64,000 nt of DNA, taken from Streptomyces cylindrosporus. GTDB taxonomy: Bacteria; Actinomycetota; Actinomycetes; Streptomycetales; Streptomycetaceae. Under the pieces are notes generated by a model. The model saw only the letters and a program-made list of their open reading frames with translations, searched no databases and was not told where the DNA came from. Location of the stretch: the NCBI RefSeq assembly GCF_022698165.1, contig NZ_JALDAY010000004.1, forward strand, positions 310,001 through 374,000. Reading direction: 5' to 3'. A program made the position numbers and the translations under genes. Below, piece after piece: positions 35,288-44,145 of the stretch. Numbering within the stretch: position 1 is the first letter of the stretch; each line of letters opens with the position of its first letter.

Positions 35288-35331
35288 ACCGGCCCCGACC
35301 GGCCCCTGACCGGCCCCCCCGACCGGCCCCC
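35288..35331 (+). repeat. Short tandem ACCGGCCCC repeats in the VOC leader
   Basis: Four copies of ACCGGCCCC, separated by 1-4 bases, sit between the divergent promoter region and the ribosome site (AAGGAGATC) of the VOC gene. They may form structure in the 5' leader. Confidence 0.5.
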
Positions 35332-35347
35332 GACCAAGGAGATCTCC

Positions 35348-35749
35348 ATGGACTTCGTCTCGATCCGCATCATCACCGGTGACGTGCCGCGCCTCGTCGA
35401 GTTCTACGAGCGGGCCACCGGGGCGCGGGCCGCCTGGGCCACCGAGGACTTCGCCGAACTCAGGATCGGGGCCGCCACCCTCGCGATCGGCGGCACCCGC
35501 ACCGTCCCGCTCTTCGCTCCCGGCTCCGCCCGCCCGGCCGCCAACCACAGCGTGATCACCGAGTTCCTCGTCGACGACGTGGACCGCGTGCACCAGAACC
35601 TGACGGGCTTCGTCACCGACTTCGTCAACGAGCCCACCACGATGCCCTGGGGCAACCGCTCACTCCTCTTCCGCGACCCCGACGGAAACCTGGTCAACTT
35701 CTTCACACCCGTCACCCCGGCGGCCGTGGAGAAGTTCGCGCGCCGCTGA
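35348..35749 (+). CDS. VOC family protein (glyoxalase/bleomycin resistance-like)
   Basis: A 133-residue single vicinal-oxygen-chelate domain: MDFVSIRIITGDVPRLVEFYERATG at the N-terminus, ITEFLVDDVDRVHQNL in the middle, and GNRSLLFRDPDGNLVNFFTPV with the C-terminal metal glutamate position replaced by Asn/Phe context. Members detoxify or bind small molecules. It begins at the ATG at 35348 with a strong AAGGAG site. It is divergent from the WYL regulator gene. Confidence 0.85.
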   Translation: MDFVSIRIITGDVPRLVEFYERATGARAAWATEDFAELRIGAATLAIGGTRTVPLFAPGSARPAANHSVITEFLVDDVDRVHQNLTGFVTDFVNEPTTMPWGNRSLLFRDPDGNLVNFFTPVTPAAVEKFARR

Positions 35750-35753
35750 TGCC

Positions 35754-36419
35754 TTACGGCCAGAGGAGCTCCCTGGCCCACCCGCCGTCCACCCGCCCGT
35801 ACTTCAGCCGTACGTGCCGTCGCCGCTCGTCCCCCTGGAAGAACTCCACCTCGTCCGGGCGGAGGCGGTACAGGGTCCAGGTCGGGACCGGGGCGTCCGG
35901 TTCCCGTCGGGCGCGGTCCCAGGCCGCCTGGGATTCCTCGGCCAGTTCCTCCAGTGAGCCCAGGACCTGGCTCTGGCGGCCGGTGAGGGCCGCGGCGAGG
36001 GCGCCGGTCGAGCGGGCGTGCAGGTCGGACCGGGAGTCGGTGGAGGGGGCCGTGGTGACCGGGCCGCGGAGGCGGACCTGGCGGCCGAGCGCCGGCCAGT
36101 AGAAGGCCAGGGCGGCGTACGGGCGGGCCGCCAGGTGGGTGCCCTTGCGGCTCGTCGCGTGGGTCGCGAAGGACCAGCCCTCCTCGTCCGCGCCGTGCAG
36201 CATCACGATCCGTACGTCCGGGTTGCCGTCGGCGTCCGAGGTCGCCAGGGACATCGTGTGCGGCTCGCGCTGGCCCGCCGCCACCGCCTCCGCGAGCCAG
36301 GCCGAGAAGAGGGGGAGGGGTTCGGCGGGGGCCGCCGCCGGATCGAAGGGCGGCAGGCTGGTCACCTCCGGGTCCCACACCCGCAGTGACCTCAGCAGTT
36401 CGTGCAGATCCGTTCCCAT
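35754..36419 (-). CDS. Pyridoxamine 5'-phosphate oxidase family protein (PdxH-like)
   Basis: A 221-residue FMN split-barrel enzyme. PdxH-like features: MSLATSDADGNPDVRIVMLHGADEEGWSFATHATSRKG (FMN/PLP contacts), LAFYWPALGRQVRLRGPV, and the C-terminal dimerisation segment WTLYRLRPDEVEFFQGDERRRHVRL. It probably oxidises pyridoxamine or pyridoxine 5'-phosphate to PLP, though paralogues in actinomycetes can have other flavin roles. Starts at the ATG at 36419; the open frame upstream lacks similarity. It converges with the VOC gene, 4 bp apart. Confidence 0.85.
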   Translation of the reverse strand: MGTDLHELLRSLRVWDPEVTSLPPFDPAAAPAEPLPLFSAWLAEAVAAGQREPHTMSLATSDADGNPDVRIVMLHGADEEGWSFATHATSRKGTHLAARPYAALAFYWPALGRQVRLRGPVTTAPSTDSRSDLHARSTGALAAALTGRQSQVLGSLEELAEESQAAWDRARREPDAPVPTWTLYRLRPDEVEFFQGDERRRHVRLKYGRVDGGWARELLWP

Positions 36420-36456
36420 GCCCCGATTGTCCCGTGCGGCACGGCTCGATCCGAGC

Positions 36457-36882
36457 TCAGACCGTCCCCAGGTCCGACGACAGCCACCGCTCCGGGCGCA
36501 TGCGGACGACCACCTGCTCACCGTGGTTCTTCCAGGCGAAGTCCACGTACTCGTCCACCTTCTCGGCGGGGAGGTACCGCGCCGAGATCTCCCTCAGCTG
36601 CTCGATCGTCGCCGGCTCGGACCCGATCACCGGCCCCTCCACCGAGACGTACCGGATCGTCGGCTCCAGCCGGTCCGCCAGCAGCGTGAACCGTCCCGCC
36701 GCCCGGATCAGCCGGTCCTTGCGCGAGTCCCGCACGATCAGGATCCACACCGTCCCGTCGTCCTCGTACTGGTACCAGATCGGCACGCTGACGGGCGCCC
36801 GCCCCTCACCCCCGTCCACCGAGAACGCGGCGACATGCGGCTCGGCCAGGAACTCTGCACGCTCTTCACGGGCCAGTGCCAT
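36457..36882 (-). CDS. PPOX-class FMN/F420-binding protein
   Basis: A 141-residue split-barrel protein: REERAEFLAEPHVAAFSV, PVSVPIWYQYEDDGTVWILI, RDSRKDRLIRAAGRFTLL and the C-terminal HGEQVVVRMRPERW. These match small F420- or FMN-binding oxidoreductase-like proteins of actinobacteria. The substrate is unknown. It starts at the ATG at 36882; CTGTGG is tandemly repeated three times just upstream (36901-36918). It lies in the same direction as the PdxH-like gene. Confidence 0.8.
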   Translation of the reverse strand: MALAREERAEFLAEPHVAAFSVDGGEGRAPVSVPIWYQYEDDGTVWILIVRDSRKDRLIRAAGRFTLLADRLEPTIRYVSVEGPVIGSEPATIEQLREISARYLPAEKVDEYVDFAWKNHGEQVVVRMRPERWLSSDLGTV

Positions 36883-37014
36883 ACGGCTCTCCTCCGGTGG
36901 CTGTGGCTGTGGCTGTGGCCGGCTGGTCGGTGCGCTGCGGGTCGGGAGGGGTTCAGTCGAAGCCTACGTCCGGTACGACCTCCGTCGCGTTCACGGTTCG
37001 CGGCGCGGCGGTCG

Positions 37015-38187
37015 TCAGTCCCGGCCCAGCACCACCGTCCCGGACGAGCAGAACCACCCGCCCGTCCCCGACGCCACTCCCAGCCGCGGCAACTCGCCGT
37101 CCCGTGCCCGCACTTGGCGGTCGCCCGCCTCGCCCCGCAGCTGCCGTACCGCCTCCACCAGCAGGAACAGCCCCCGCATCCCGGGGTGCTGGGCCGACAG
37201 GCCGCCCCCGTCCGTGTTCACCGGCAGTTCCCCGCCCTCCACCCTGAGCCGGCCCTTCTCCACGAACGCGCCGCCCTCGCCCTTCCCGCAGAACCCGAGG
37301 TCCTCCAGGGTCACCAGGGTCATGTAGGTGAAGGCGTCGTAGAGCTGGGCGAAGTCCATCTCGTCCGGGGTCACACCCGCCCGCTCGAAGGCCAGGCGGC
37401 CGCTCACCGCCGCCGGGGACACCGTGAAGTCCTCCCACTCGGACATCGCCGCGTGCGAGACGTGCTCCCCGGTGCCTAGGACCCAGACGGGGGCGGTACG
37501 GCAGTCCCGTACCAGTTCCTCGGCCGCCAGCAGGACCGCCGCGCCGCCGTCCGAGCGGATGCAGCAGTGCAGCTTGGTGAACGGGTCCGCGATCATCGGG
37601 CCGGACAGGACCTCGTCCACCGTGATCGGGGCGCGGAACACGGCGTCCGGGTTCAGGGCCGCGTTCGCGCGTGCCTGGACCGCGACCTCCGCCAACTGCT
37701 CGATCGTCGTGCCGTGTTCGATCATGTGGCGGCGGGCCGCCATCGCGTACTTGGCGATGAGGGTGTGGCCGTACGGGACCTCGAACTGGAGGGGGCCGCG
37801 GGCGCCGAAGGAGAGGTTCCCGGTGCGGCGGCCCGCCTTGATGTCGGCGCGGGCCGTCGAGCCGTACACCAGGAGGACCGCGTTCGCGTGGCCCGCGGCT
37901 ATCGCGTCCGCCGCGTGCGCCGCCATGACCTCCCAGGTCGAGCCGCCCACCGACGTGGAGTCGACCCAGGTGGGGCGCAGGCCCAGGTACTCGGCGACCT
38001 CGACCGGGGCCAGTGTGCCCAGGCCCGCCGAGGCGAAGCCGTCCACCACCGCACGGTCCAGGCCCGCGTCCGCCAGCGCGCGGCGGGCCGCCTGGGCGTG
38101 CAGGGTGTACGGCGTCGCGTCGTCCACCCGGCCGCAGTCGGACAGGGCCGCGCCCACCACGGCGACTTTCCGGATCCCGGTGGCCAT
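37015..38187 (-). CDS. Thiolase-like lipid-transfer protein (Ltp2/SCP-x type), cysteine absent
   Basis: A 390-residue thiolase-fold protein. At the position of the thiolase nucleophile the sequence is STSVGGSTWEVMAAHAADAI, with glycine instead of cysteine by spacing to the downstream AIAAG turn. The C-terminal half has FAQLYDAFTYM, LGFCGKGEGGAFVEKG and NTDGGGLSAQHPG, as in the Ltp2-like group that performs retro-aldol cleavage with a DUF35 partner. So an aldolase or CoA-binding role is likelier than thiolysis (inference). I chose the ATG at 38187 for its GAGGGG site. It diverges from an ACAD gene, with operator site 6 between them. Confidence 0.85.
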   Translation of the reverse strand: MATGIRKVAVVGAALSDCGRVDDATPYTLHAQAARRALADAGLDRAVVDGFASAGLGTLAPVEVAEYLGLRPTWVDSTSVGGSTWEVMAAHAADAIAAGHANAVLLVYGSTARADIKAGRRTGNLSFGARGPLQFEVPYGHTLIAKYAMAARRHMIEHGTTIEQLAEVAVQARANAALNPDAVFRAPITVDEVLSGPMIADPFTKLHCCIRSDGGAAVLLAAEELVRDCRTAPVWVLGTGEHVSHAAMSEWEDFTVSPAAVSGRLAFERAGVTPDEMDFAQLYDAFTYMTLVTLEDLGFCGKGEGGAFVEKGRLRVEGGELPVNTDGGGLSAQHPGMRGLFLLVEAVRQLRGEAGDRQVRARDGELPRLGVASGTGGWFCSSGTVVLGRD

Positions 38188-38230
38188 GACCCCTCGCTTC
38201 CCTCTGGGCATATCGCTTCGGCGCTCCTAA

Positions 38231-38247
38231 TATGACGGACCGTCAGA
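38231..38247. promoter_or_regulatory. Palindromic operator, site 6 (TATGACGGACCGTCAGA)
   Basis: A 17-bp dyad centred between the divergent thiolase-like and ACAD genes, about 16 bases before the ACAD start. It has the strongest central core (GACGGACCGTC, perfect around the middle base). Confidence 0.75.
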
Positions 38248-38263
38248 TCGGGAGGGAAGAGTC

Positions 38264-39451
38264 ATGGACGCAGGCTTCACCGCCGAACAGGACGAGATCC
38301 GCCGTACGCTGCGCGAACTCCTGCACCGGCGCTGCGGACCCGAGGAACTCCGCGCCGCCCTCGACACGCCCGACGGCCACGACCCCGCCCTCTGGACCGC
38401 CCTCGCCGAGCAGCTCGGCCTGCCCGGGCTCGCCCTTCCCGAGGCGTACGGCGGTGTGGGCTGCTCGGTCACCGAACTCGCCCTGGCGGGAGAGGAGTTG
38501 GGGCGGGCGCTCGCGCCGGTGCCGCTGCTCGCCACCGCCGTCCTCGCCGGACCGGTCGTCCGCGCCCTCGGCACCGAGGCCCAGTGCGCCGCGCTGCTGC
38601 CCCGGCTCGCCTCCGGCGCCCTCACCGCCGCCCTCGCCGTACCCGGCACCGCGCTGGCCACCGCCCTCGCGCTGACCGGCGGCAACGGCGGGGAGTGGGC
38701 GGGCGGCGGGCGCGCGGGAGGCGTGCAGGCCCGGCGGGCGGGGGAGGGGTGGCGGCTGTACGGGGAGGTCGGGCAGGTGCTCGACGGGCACAGCGCGGAG
38801 CTCCTGGTGGTCGCCGCGCATGCCGGTGGGTTCGCGCGCTCACGGACCCTGTTCTTCCTCGTGCCCGGCGACGCGGCGGGGCTCGTACGGGCGCGGCAGA
38901 CCGCCCTCGACGCGACCCGGCCGCAGGGGCGCCTCCAACTGCGCGACGTGGAGGCCGAGTTGCTGGGCGGCGAGGACGGGCGCGGGGTCCTCGGCGCCCT
39001 TCGTGCCGTCGGCGACTCGGCCGCCGCCGTGCTCGCCTGCGAGGCCGTCGGCGCCGCCGACCGGGCGCTGGAGCGGACCGTGGAGTACGTGAAGCAGCGG
39101 GAACAGTTCGGGCGGGCGATCGGGTCGTTCCAGGCGGTCAAGCACCGGCTGGCCGACGTGTACGTACAGCTCCAGGCGGCCCGCTCGGCGGCGTACTACG
39201 CGGCCTGGGCGGCCGGGCACGGCGAGAGCGCGGGCGGGCTCGCGCTCGCGCAGGCCCTGGAGGCGCTGCGGTGCGCCGCCGCCGAGGGGATCCAGCTGCA
39301 CGGGGGCATCGGCTTCACCTGGGAGCACGACGCCCATCTCTACTTCAAGCGCGCCGCCGGCGACGAGCTGCTGTTCGGGCCGGTGCACCGGCTGCGGGCG
39401 CACGCCGCGGACGCGGCGCGACTGTTCGAGGGCCGGGAGGTGTCGGTGTGA
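38264..39451 (+). CDS. Acyl-CoA dehydrogenase, beta-type subunit
   Basis: A 395-residue ACAD superfamily protein. The central part includes the Gly/Ala-rich segment GGNGGEWAGGGRAGG (about residue 145). The C-terminal portion has REQFGRAIGSFQAVKHRLADVYVQLQAARSAAYYAAWAAGHGE and the family signature GGIGFTWEHDAHLYFKRA. This pattern is that of the partner (beta) subunit of FadE heterotetramers, as at 7282 but full length. It may pair with the alpha-type subunit encoded at 11379. Starts at the ATG at 38264 after GGAGGGAA. The stop overlaps the next gene's GTG. Confidence 0.87.
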   Translation: MDAGFTAEQDEIRRTLRELLHRRCGPEELRAALDTPDGHDPALWTALAEQLGLPGLALPEAYGGVGCSVTELALAGEELGRALAPVPLLATAVLAGPVVRALGTEAQCAALLPRLASGALTAALAVPGTALATALALTGGNGGEWAGGGRAGGVQARRAGEGWRLYGEVGQVLDGHSAELLVVAAHAGGFARSRTLFFLVPGDAAGLVRARQTALDATRPQGRLQLRDVEAELLGGEDGRGVLGALRAVGDSAAAVLACEAVGAADRALERTVEYVKQREQFGRAIGSFQAVKHRLADVYVQLQAARSAAYYAAWAAGHGESAGGLALAQALEALRCAAAEGIQLHGGIGFTWEHDAHLYFKRAAGDELLFGPVHRLRAHAADAARLFEGREVSV

Positions 39452-39921
39452 TCGGCGAACGGGTTGTGCAGCGGGTGTCCTCGACCAGGGGCTTCGCCAA
39501 GGTGGCCCCGCATGTCATCCCGGCCCTGGACCGCGCCGTCCACCGGCTCACCCGGGGGAAGGTGCTGGTCAGTGCCCAGATGCTGCCGGGCGTGATCCTC
39601 ACGGCCAAGGGGGCCCGCAGCGGGGTGCCGCGCCGGACGCCGCTGGCGTGCATGCCCGAGGAGGGCGGGCGCGAGTGGATCCTCATCGGGTCCAACTTCG
39701 GCCGTACGGACCACCCCGCCTGGACCCACAACCTCCTCGCCCATCCGGACGCCGAGATCAGCTGGAAGGGCACGGACATCCCGGTGCGCGCCCGGCTGCT
39801 GGAGGGGGAGGAGCGGGCGGCGGTGTGGAAGAAGCTGCTGGTGTTCTGGCCGCCGTACGCCACCTATCAGGCGCGGGTCGAGCGGGAGATACGGGTCTTC
39901 CGGATCACCCGGACCTCATAG
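39448..39921 (+). CDS. Deazaflavin (F420)-dependent nitroreductase family protein (Ddn-like)
   Basis: A 157-residue Ddn/F420H2-dependent quinone reductase family protein. Seen: LTAKGARSGVPRRTPLACMPEEGGREWILIGSNFG (F420 phosphate contacts) and DHPAWTHNLLAHPDAEISWKG. Members reduce quinones or enones with F420H2. It overlaps the ACAD stop by four bases (GTGA), so it is coupled to that gene and belongs to the regulon. It probably serves as electron acceptor or enone reductase in the pathway (inference). Confidence 0.87.
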   Translation: MIGERVVQRVSSTRGFAKVAPHVIPALDRAVHRLTRGKVLVSAQMLPGVILTAKGARSGVPRRTPLACMPEEGGREWILIGSNFGRTDHPAWTHNLLAHPDAEISWKGTDIPVRARLLEGEERAAVWKKLLVFWPPYATYQARVEREIRVFRITRTS

Positions 39922-39957
39922 GGCCGCGCCGCCCGTGCGAACTCCCGTGCGGAGAGC

Positions 39958-39995
39958 GGCAGGCGGTGGTCCACCGAGGTGGACCACCGCCTGCC
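39958..39995. terminator. Long perfect hairpin terminator
   Basis: Two perfectly complementary 18-base arms, GGCAGGCGGTGGTCCACC and its reverse complement, with a two-base loop, lie in the gap between the convergent Ddn-like and TetR genes. Symmetry and position indicate bidirectional termination. Confidence 0.75.
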
Positions 39996-40024
39996 AGACA
40001 GGACTTGAGCCGGAGGGCGCGGAC

Positions 40025-40672
40025 CTACTTCGCCGGCTTCTTTCCGGTCACGCCCAGGTGCACCAACAGCGCCAGGTTCGGCTTGAGTTCGGCCTGCTTG
40101 ACGCCCCAGGTCTGGAAGCCCTTCTGGTGCGAGGCGACGGCCGCGAGCATCGCGACCAGCGAACCGGCGACCGCCGCCGGGTTCACGTCCTTGTCGACCT
40201 TGCCCTTGGACTGCAGTTCCCTGATCGAGTCGGTGAGGGAGTTGTTCACCGAGTTCAGGATCTTCATGCGGATCTTGTAGAACCGCTTGTCGCCCTCGGC
40301 CGCGCCGAGGTCGACGACCCTGAGGATCGCGTCGTTCTTGCGCCAGAACTCCAGGAAACCGTCCACGAGTTCCTGGGCCGTGGCCCAGCCGGCCTTGCCG
40401 ACCCACGACCGGCCCTCCAGCAGCGCGGTCAACTGACCGCCCTCCGTGGCCATTTGCTCGGCGATCTCCAGGACGGCGCCCTCGACGTCCGGGAAGTACT
40501 GGTAGAAGGTCGCGGGCGAAGTACCCGCTTTCCGGGCGACATCGATGACTTTGACGTCCCGGTAAGGGGAGGAGCTGAGCATCTCGCTGAGGCAGTCGAG
40601 CAGCTTCTGCCGGGTCGCCTGCCCACGCCGGCCGGCCACGCGGCCGTCGACGGTACGCACTTGTCCTGTCAT
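40025..40672 (-). CDS. TetR-family transcriptional regulator, candidate master of the catabolic regulon
   Basis: A 215-residue TetR repressor. The HTH is YRDVKVIDVARKAGTSPATFYQYFPDVEGAVLEI (about residues 37-70), followed by a helical ligand domain with FRKNDAILRV-like and FYKIRMKILNSVNNSLTDSI segments. It lies next to a block whose divergent promoter carries the 17-bp palindrome, and the right half-arm CCGTCAGC (40674-40681) sits right against its own start codon, so autoregulation is conceivable. That it binds the palindrome is inference. The start is the ATG at 40672. Confidence 0.85.
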   Translation of the reverse strand: MTGQVRTVDGRVAGRRGQATRQKLLDCLSEMLSSSPYRDVKVIDVARKAGTSPATFYQYFPDVEGAVLEIAEQMATEGGQLTALLEGRSWVGKAGWATAQELVDGFLEFWRKNDAILRVVDLGAAEGDKRFYKIRMKILNSVNNSLTDSIRELQSKGKVDKDVNPAAVAGSLVAMLAAVASHQKGFQTWGVKQAELKPNLALLVHLGVTGKKPAK

Positions 40673-40794
40673 GCCGTCAGCTTACCGAGGGGTGATCGGA
40701 GCGCGATTCGGCCGACTGCAAATGGGGTGCACGAGCACCGCGGGGCGGGTGTGCTGGTCCTGCGCGGTGCGCGAGGCGCCGTTATTTTTGCCGC

Positions 40795-41529
40795 ATGGCC
40801 GAAAACAGGGCATCCACGTACGGAGAGGGCGTCCCCTGCTGGGTGGACGCGCAGCTTCCCGACGTCGAGGCGGGCAGGCGGTTCTACGGTGAGCTCTTCG
40901 GGTGGACCTTCGAGGAGCAGCGCTACGGCGGCTCCGTCTGGGCGCTGCGCGAGGGCGAGCCGGTCGCCGCGCTCGCGCACAAGACGGACGGCCGTATGCC
41001 CACCGTCTGGACGGTGTACTTCGCGACACCGGACGTGGAGGCCCTCGCGGACCGGGTCTGGGCGGCCGGCGGACAGGTCGTCACCGCGCCGCTGCCGGTG
41101 GGCGACCTGGGCACGACAGCGCTGGTCACCGACCCGGAGGGGGCCGTCTTCGGCCTCTGGGAGCCGGGCAGCCACCCCGGCTTCGGCAGGCGGCACGAGC
41201 CCGGCGCCTTCGCCTGGGCCGAGCTGTACGCGCGGGACACCGAGGCCGCGAACGACTTCTACGGCGGTCTCTTCCACGACGCCTTGTTCGGGCCGGACGC
41301 GAAGCCCGATTTCGGCCGGGCGGCCGTCTCGGAGGTGTTTCCGGCCGAAATGCCGCCCCACTTCCTGGTCCACTTCCAGGTCGAGGACTGTGAATCCGTC
41401 CTCGGGACGGTGAACCGGCTCGGCGGCCGGGTACAGGCACCACCATTCGAGACGTCTTACGGAAAGGTGGCGGTCGTCACCGACAATCAGGGGGCGTCGT
41501 TCGCGGTACTGGAGCGGCTCGACGGGTGA
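40795..41529 (+). CDS. Two-domain VOC family protein
   Basis: A 244-residue protein with two tandem vicinal-oxygen-chelate domains: the first at about 10-125 (VPCWVDAQLPDVEAGRRFYGELFGWTF), the second at about 135-243 (GAFAWAELYARDTEAANDFYGGLF). Related Streptomyces proteins are annotated as hydroxylases or glyoxalases. The substrate is unknown. It starts at the ATG at 40795, divergent from the TetR gene. Confidence 0.85.
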   Translation: MAENRASTYGEGVPCWVDAQLPDVEAGRRFYGELFGWTFEEQRYGGSVWALREGEPVAALAHKTDGRMPTVWTVYFATPDVEALADRVWAAGGQVVTAPLPVGDLGTTALVTDPEGAVFGLWEPGSHPGFGRRHEPGAFAWAELYARDTEAANDFYGGLFHDALFGPDAKPDFGRAAVSEVFPAEMPPHFLVHFQVEDCESVLGTVNRLGGRVQAPPFETSYGKVAVVTDNQGASFAVLERLDG

Positions 41530-41711
41530 ATCGGCGGGTGAATCGTCCCGGTTTGGCGTGAGACACCCCGTTTCGGACCCGGGTTCGCAACCAGTGCCCG
41601 GGACAGGAAGAATCAGGGTGCGCGCCGCCAGGGGTGGTGCGGTGGTGAGACGCTGCACGGGGTCGCGTACATATGTGGGTGACGGGGCCCGTACGGGGAG
41701 GTGGCAGGCAA

Positions 41712-44072
41712 GTGGTGGATCAGCTGACGCAGCACGATCCGCGGCGGATCGGGCCGTTCGAGGTGCTGGGACGGCTGGGTGCCGGCGGCATGGGGCTGGT
41801 CTATCTCGCGCGCTCGGCGTCCGGCCGGCGCGTGGCGATCAAGACGGTCCGCACGGAGCTCGCCGAGGACCAGCTCTTCCGCGTCCGCTTCACCCGCGAG
41901 GTGGAGGCGGCCCGCGCGGTCTCCGGGTTCTACACGGCCGCCGTGGTGGACGCCGATCCCCGTGCCGCCGTGCCGTGGCTGGCCACCGCGTACGTCCCCG
42001 CGCCCTCGCTCGAGGAGATAGTGAACGAGTGCGGGCCGCTCCCGGCCCAGGCGGTGCGCTGGCTGGCGGCGGGTGTCGCCGAGGCGCTCCAGTCCATCCA
42101 CGGCGCCGGACTGGTCCACCGCGACCTCAAGCCCTCGAACGTCCTCGTCGTGGAGGACGGCCCCCGGGTCATCGACTTCGGCATCGCGTCCGGCGTTTCG
42201 AACACCCGTCTGACCATGACGAACGTGGCGGTCGGCACCCCCGCCTACATGTCCCCGGAACAGGCCAAGGACTCGCGGTCCGTCACCGGCGCCTCGGACG
42301 TCTTCTCGCTCGGCTCGATGCTGGTCTTCGCGGCCACCGGCCACCCGCCCTTCCACGGCGCCAACCCGGTGGAGACGGTCTTCATGCTGCTGCGCGAGGG
42401 CCCGGACCTGGAGGGCCTGCCGAACGAGCTGCGCCCGCTGATCGAGTCCCTCATGCAGATGGAGGCGACGAACCGCCCGAACCCGGCCGACCTCCAGGCC
42501 CAGCTCGCCCCGCACCTCTTCGGCTCCGGTTCCGACGACAGCGGTACGGCCTCGGCCTGGCTGCCCGAGCGCGCGGTGAGCCTGATCGAGGCGCGGCGCA
42601 ACGGCCGCCCGGCGGCCAAGCCCGGCCAGCAGGGCGGCGCCCGCAGCGGAGGCGGCCGCCAGGCCCCGGTCCCGCCGCCCCCGCCCTCGTACGACCCCGC
42701 GGTCCCCTCGCCCGTCCCCGTGGGCGCCCCCGACACCGGCCCGGTCCGGCTGGCCGGCGCCCAGGTGCCGATCGGCCCCGGCCCCCGCGTCTCCGACGTC
42801 CGCGCGGCGGCCGTGAAGGCGCCCCCGCCGGAGGCCGCCCTGGCCGCCTCCTGGGCCAAGCCCCGCCCCGGCGTCAACGGCGCCGATCCTGCCGTCGGCC
42901 CTGTCGTACCTGCGGCCCCTCCCGCGCCCCCGGAGACGGCCGCCGGCTGGCGTCCCTGGCGTTTCCGCATGTCGAACGACGTGTGGGGCACCCCGTCGGT
43001 CGCCGGGGACCTCGTTTACGTCACCTCCTTCGAGGTGCACGCGCTCGACGTCGCGACCGGCCGCCGACGCTTCAAGACCCGTGACGTCGCCTGGTCGATG
43101 GCGGTCTCGGACGGCCGTATCCACGCCTCCGACGGGCCGACCCTCTTCGCCCTCGACTGCCGGGAGGGCGCCGACCTGTGGCGGCTGTCCACCGACGCCT
43201 GGGTCTACTCCCTGCACGCCGACCGCGGCACCGTCGTCACCGGCACCCGCGGCGGCGGCGTCCAGGCCTGGGAGGCCTCGAACGGCCAGAAGCTGTGGGA
43301 GCTGTCCGGCGCCCAGACCGACTTCGAGTCGCCCGAGGCCGGGCCGTCGGTGCACGAGGGTACGGTCTACGTCTGGCAGGACGCCCGGCTGCGGGCCCTC
43401 GACGCCCGTACGGCCGAGGAGCGCTGGTCGTACCCGATCGGCGACGCGGCCTCCTGCGGCGGCGTCCCGGTACGGCTGACGCACGCGCCGGACGGCTGTG
43501 TCTACGTCTCCGCCGGCACCCGCGTCCTCGCCCTGGACGTGGCGAGCGGTCATGTGAAGTGGCACTTCGAGGCCCCGGCGGTCTTCCTCTCCCCGCCGAC
43601 CTTCGCGCCCGGCCCGGCCGTCACCGGCGGCGGCATCTACCTCGCCGACTACCTCGGCACGGTGTACGCCCTCGACGCCGCCGACGGCCGCGACCGCTGG
43701 CGCATCGCCACCGAGTCCCGCTCCTCGATCGACCCGGTCCTGGTGGCCGCGGGGCACGTGCACGTCGGCAGCGGCAAGGGCCTCTACACGCTGGACGCGG
43801 TCACCGGCACGCCCAAGTGGCGCTTCCAGGCGGGCGGCGACATCGTGGGCGCCCCGGCGGTCGCGGAGGGCCGTATCCACTTCGGCTCCACGGACCACCT
43901 GCTCTACACCCTGAAGGCCGACGACGGCCGGCTGCGCTGGAAGCTCGCGACCGGCGGCGAGATCACCGGGTCGCCGGTCGTCAGGGACGGGGTGGTGTAC
44001 GCGTGCAGCAAGGACCGCTGCGTGTACGCGCTGGACGCGGAGAAGGGCACGGGCACGGCCCGTACCGCCTGA
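41712..44072 (+). CDS. Serine/threonine protein kinase with PQQ-like beta-propeller sensor
   Basis: A 786-residue kinase. The N-terminal kinase domain (about 10-275) has [15 protein letters not shown] (P-loop), RVAIK (Lys), HRDLKPSN (catalytic loop), IDFGIAS (DFG) and [11 protein letters not shown] Pro/Ala-rich linker follows (about 300-420). The C-terminal domain is a series of PQQ-type beta-propeller repeats with [18 protein letters not shown]-like units. No transmembrane helix is visible, so both domains appear cytoplasmic. I chose the GTG at 41712 because GGGAGG is about 9 bases ahead; an ATG at 41673 is less well supported. Confidence 0.87.
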   Translation: MVDQLTQHDPRRIGPFEVLGRLGAGGMGLVYLARSASGRRVAIKTVRTELAEDQLFRVRFTREVEAARAVSGFYTAAVVDADPRAAVPWLATAYVPAPSLEEIVNECGPLPAQAVRWLAAGVAEALQSIHGAGLVHRDLKPSNVLVVEDGPRVIDFGIASGVSNTRLTMTNVAVGTPAYMSPEQAKDSRSVTGASDVFSLGSMLVFAATGHPPFHGANPVETVFMLLREGPDLEGLPNELRPLIESLMQMEATNRPNPADLQAQLAPHLFGSGSDDSGTASAWLPERAVSLIEARRNGRPAAKPGQQGGARSGGGRQAPVPPPPPSYDPAVPSPVPVGAPDTGPVRLAGAQVPIGPGPRVSDVRAAAVKAPPPEAALAASWAKPRPGVNGADPAVGPVVPAAPPAPPETAAGWRPWRFRMSNDVWGTPSVAGDLVYVTSFEVHALDVATGRRRFKTRDVAWSMAVSDGRIHASDGPTLFALDCREGADLWRLSTDAWVYSLHADRGTVVTGTRGGGVQAWEASNGQKLWELSGAQTDFESPEAGPSVHEGTVYVWQDARLRALDARTAEERWSYPIGDAASCGGVPVRLTHAPDGCVYVSAGTRVLALDVASGHVKWHFEAPAVFLSPPTFAPGPAVTGGGIYLADYLGTVYALDAADGRDRWRIATESRSSIDPVLVAAGHVHVGSGKGLYTLDAVTGTPKWRFQAGGDIVGAPAVAEGRIHFGSTDHLLYTLKADDGRLRWKLATGGEITGSPVVRDGVVYACSKDRCVYALDAEKGTGTARTA

Positions 44073-44145
44073 ACGATCGGGTGACGGCCGTCGTACCAAG
44101 CGCACGGAAGGGTGTGGACGGCGGCCGTCCCACCTAGACGCTACG

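Noticed and set aside
35283-35335. CRISPR-like repeats upstream of the VOC gene
   Set aside because: Units are only 9 bp with 1-4 base gaps, so this is a simple GC-rich tandem repeat.
40663-40681. A full operator at the TetR start
   Set aside because: Only the right arm CCGTCAGC matches; the left arm CTGTCAT does not, so I treat it as a half-site only.
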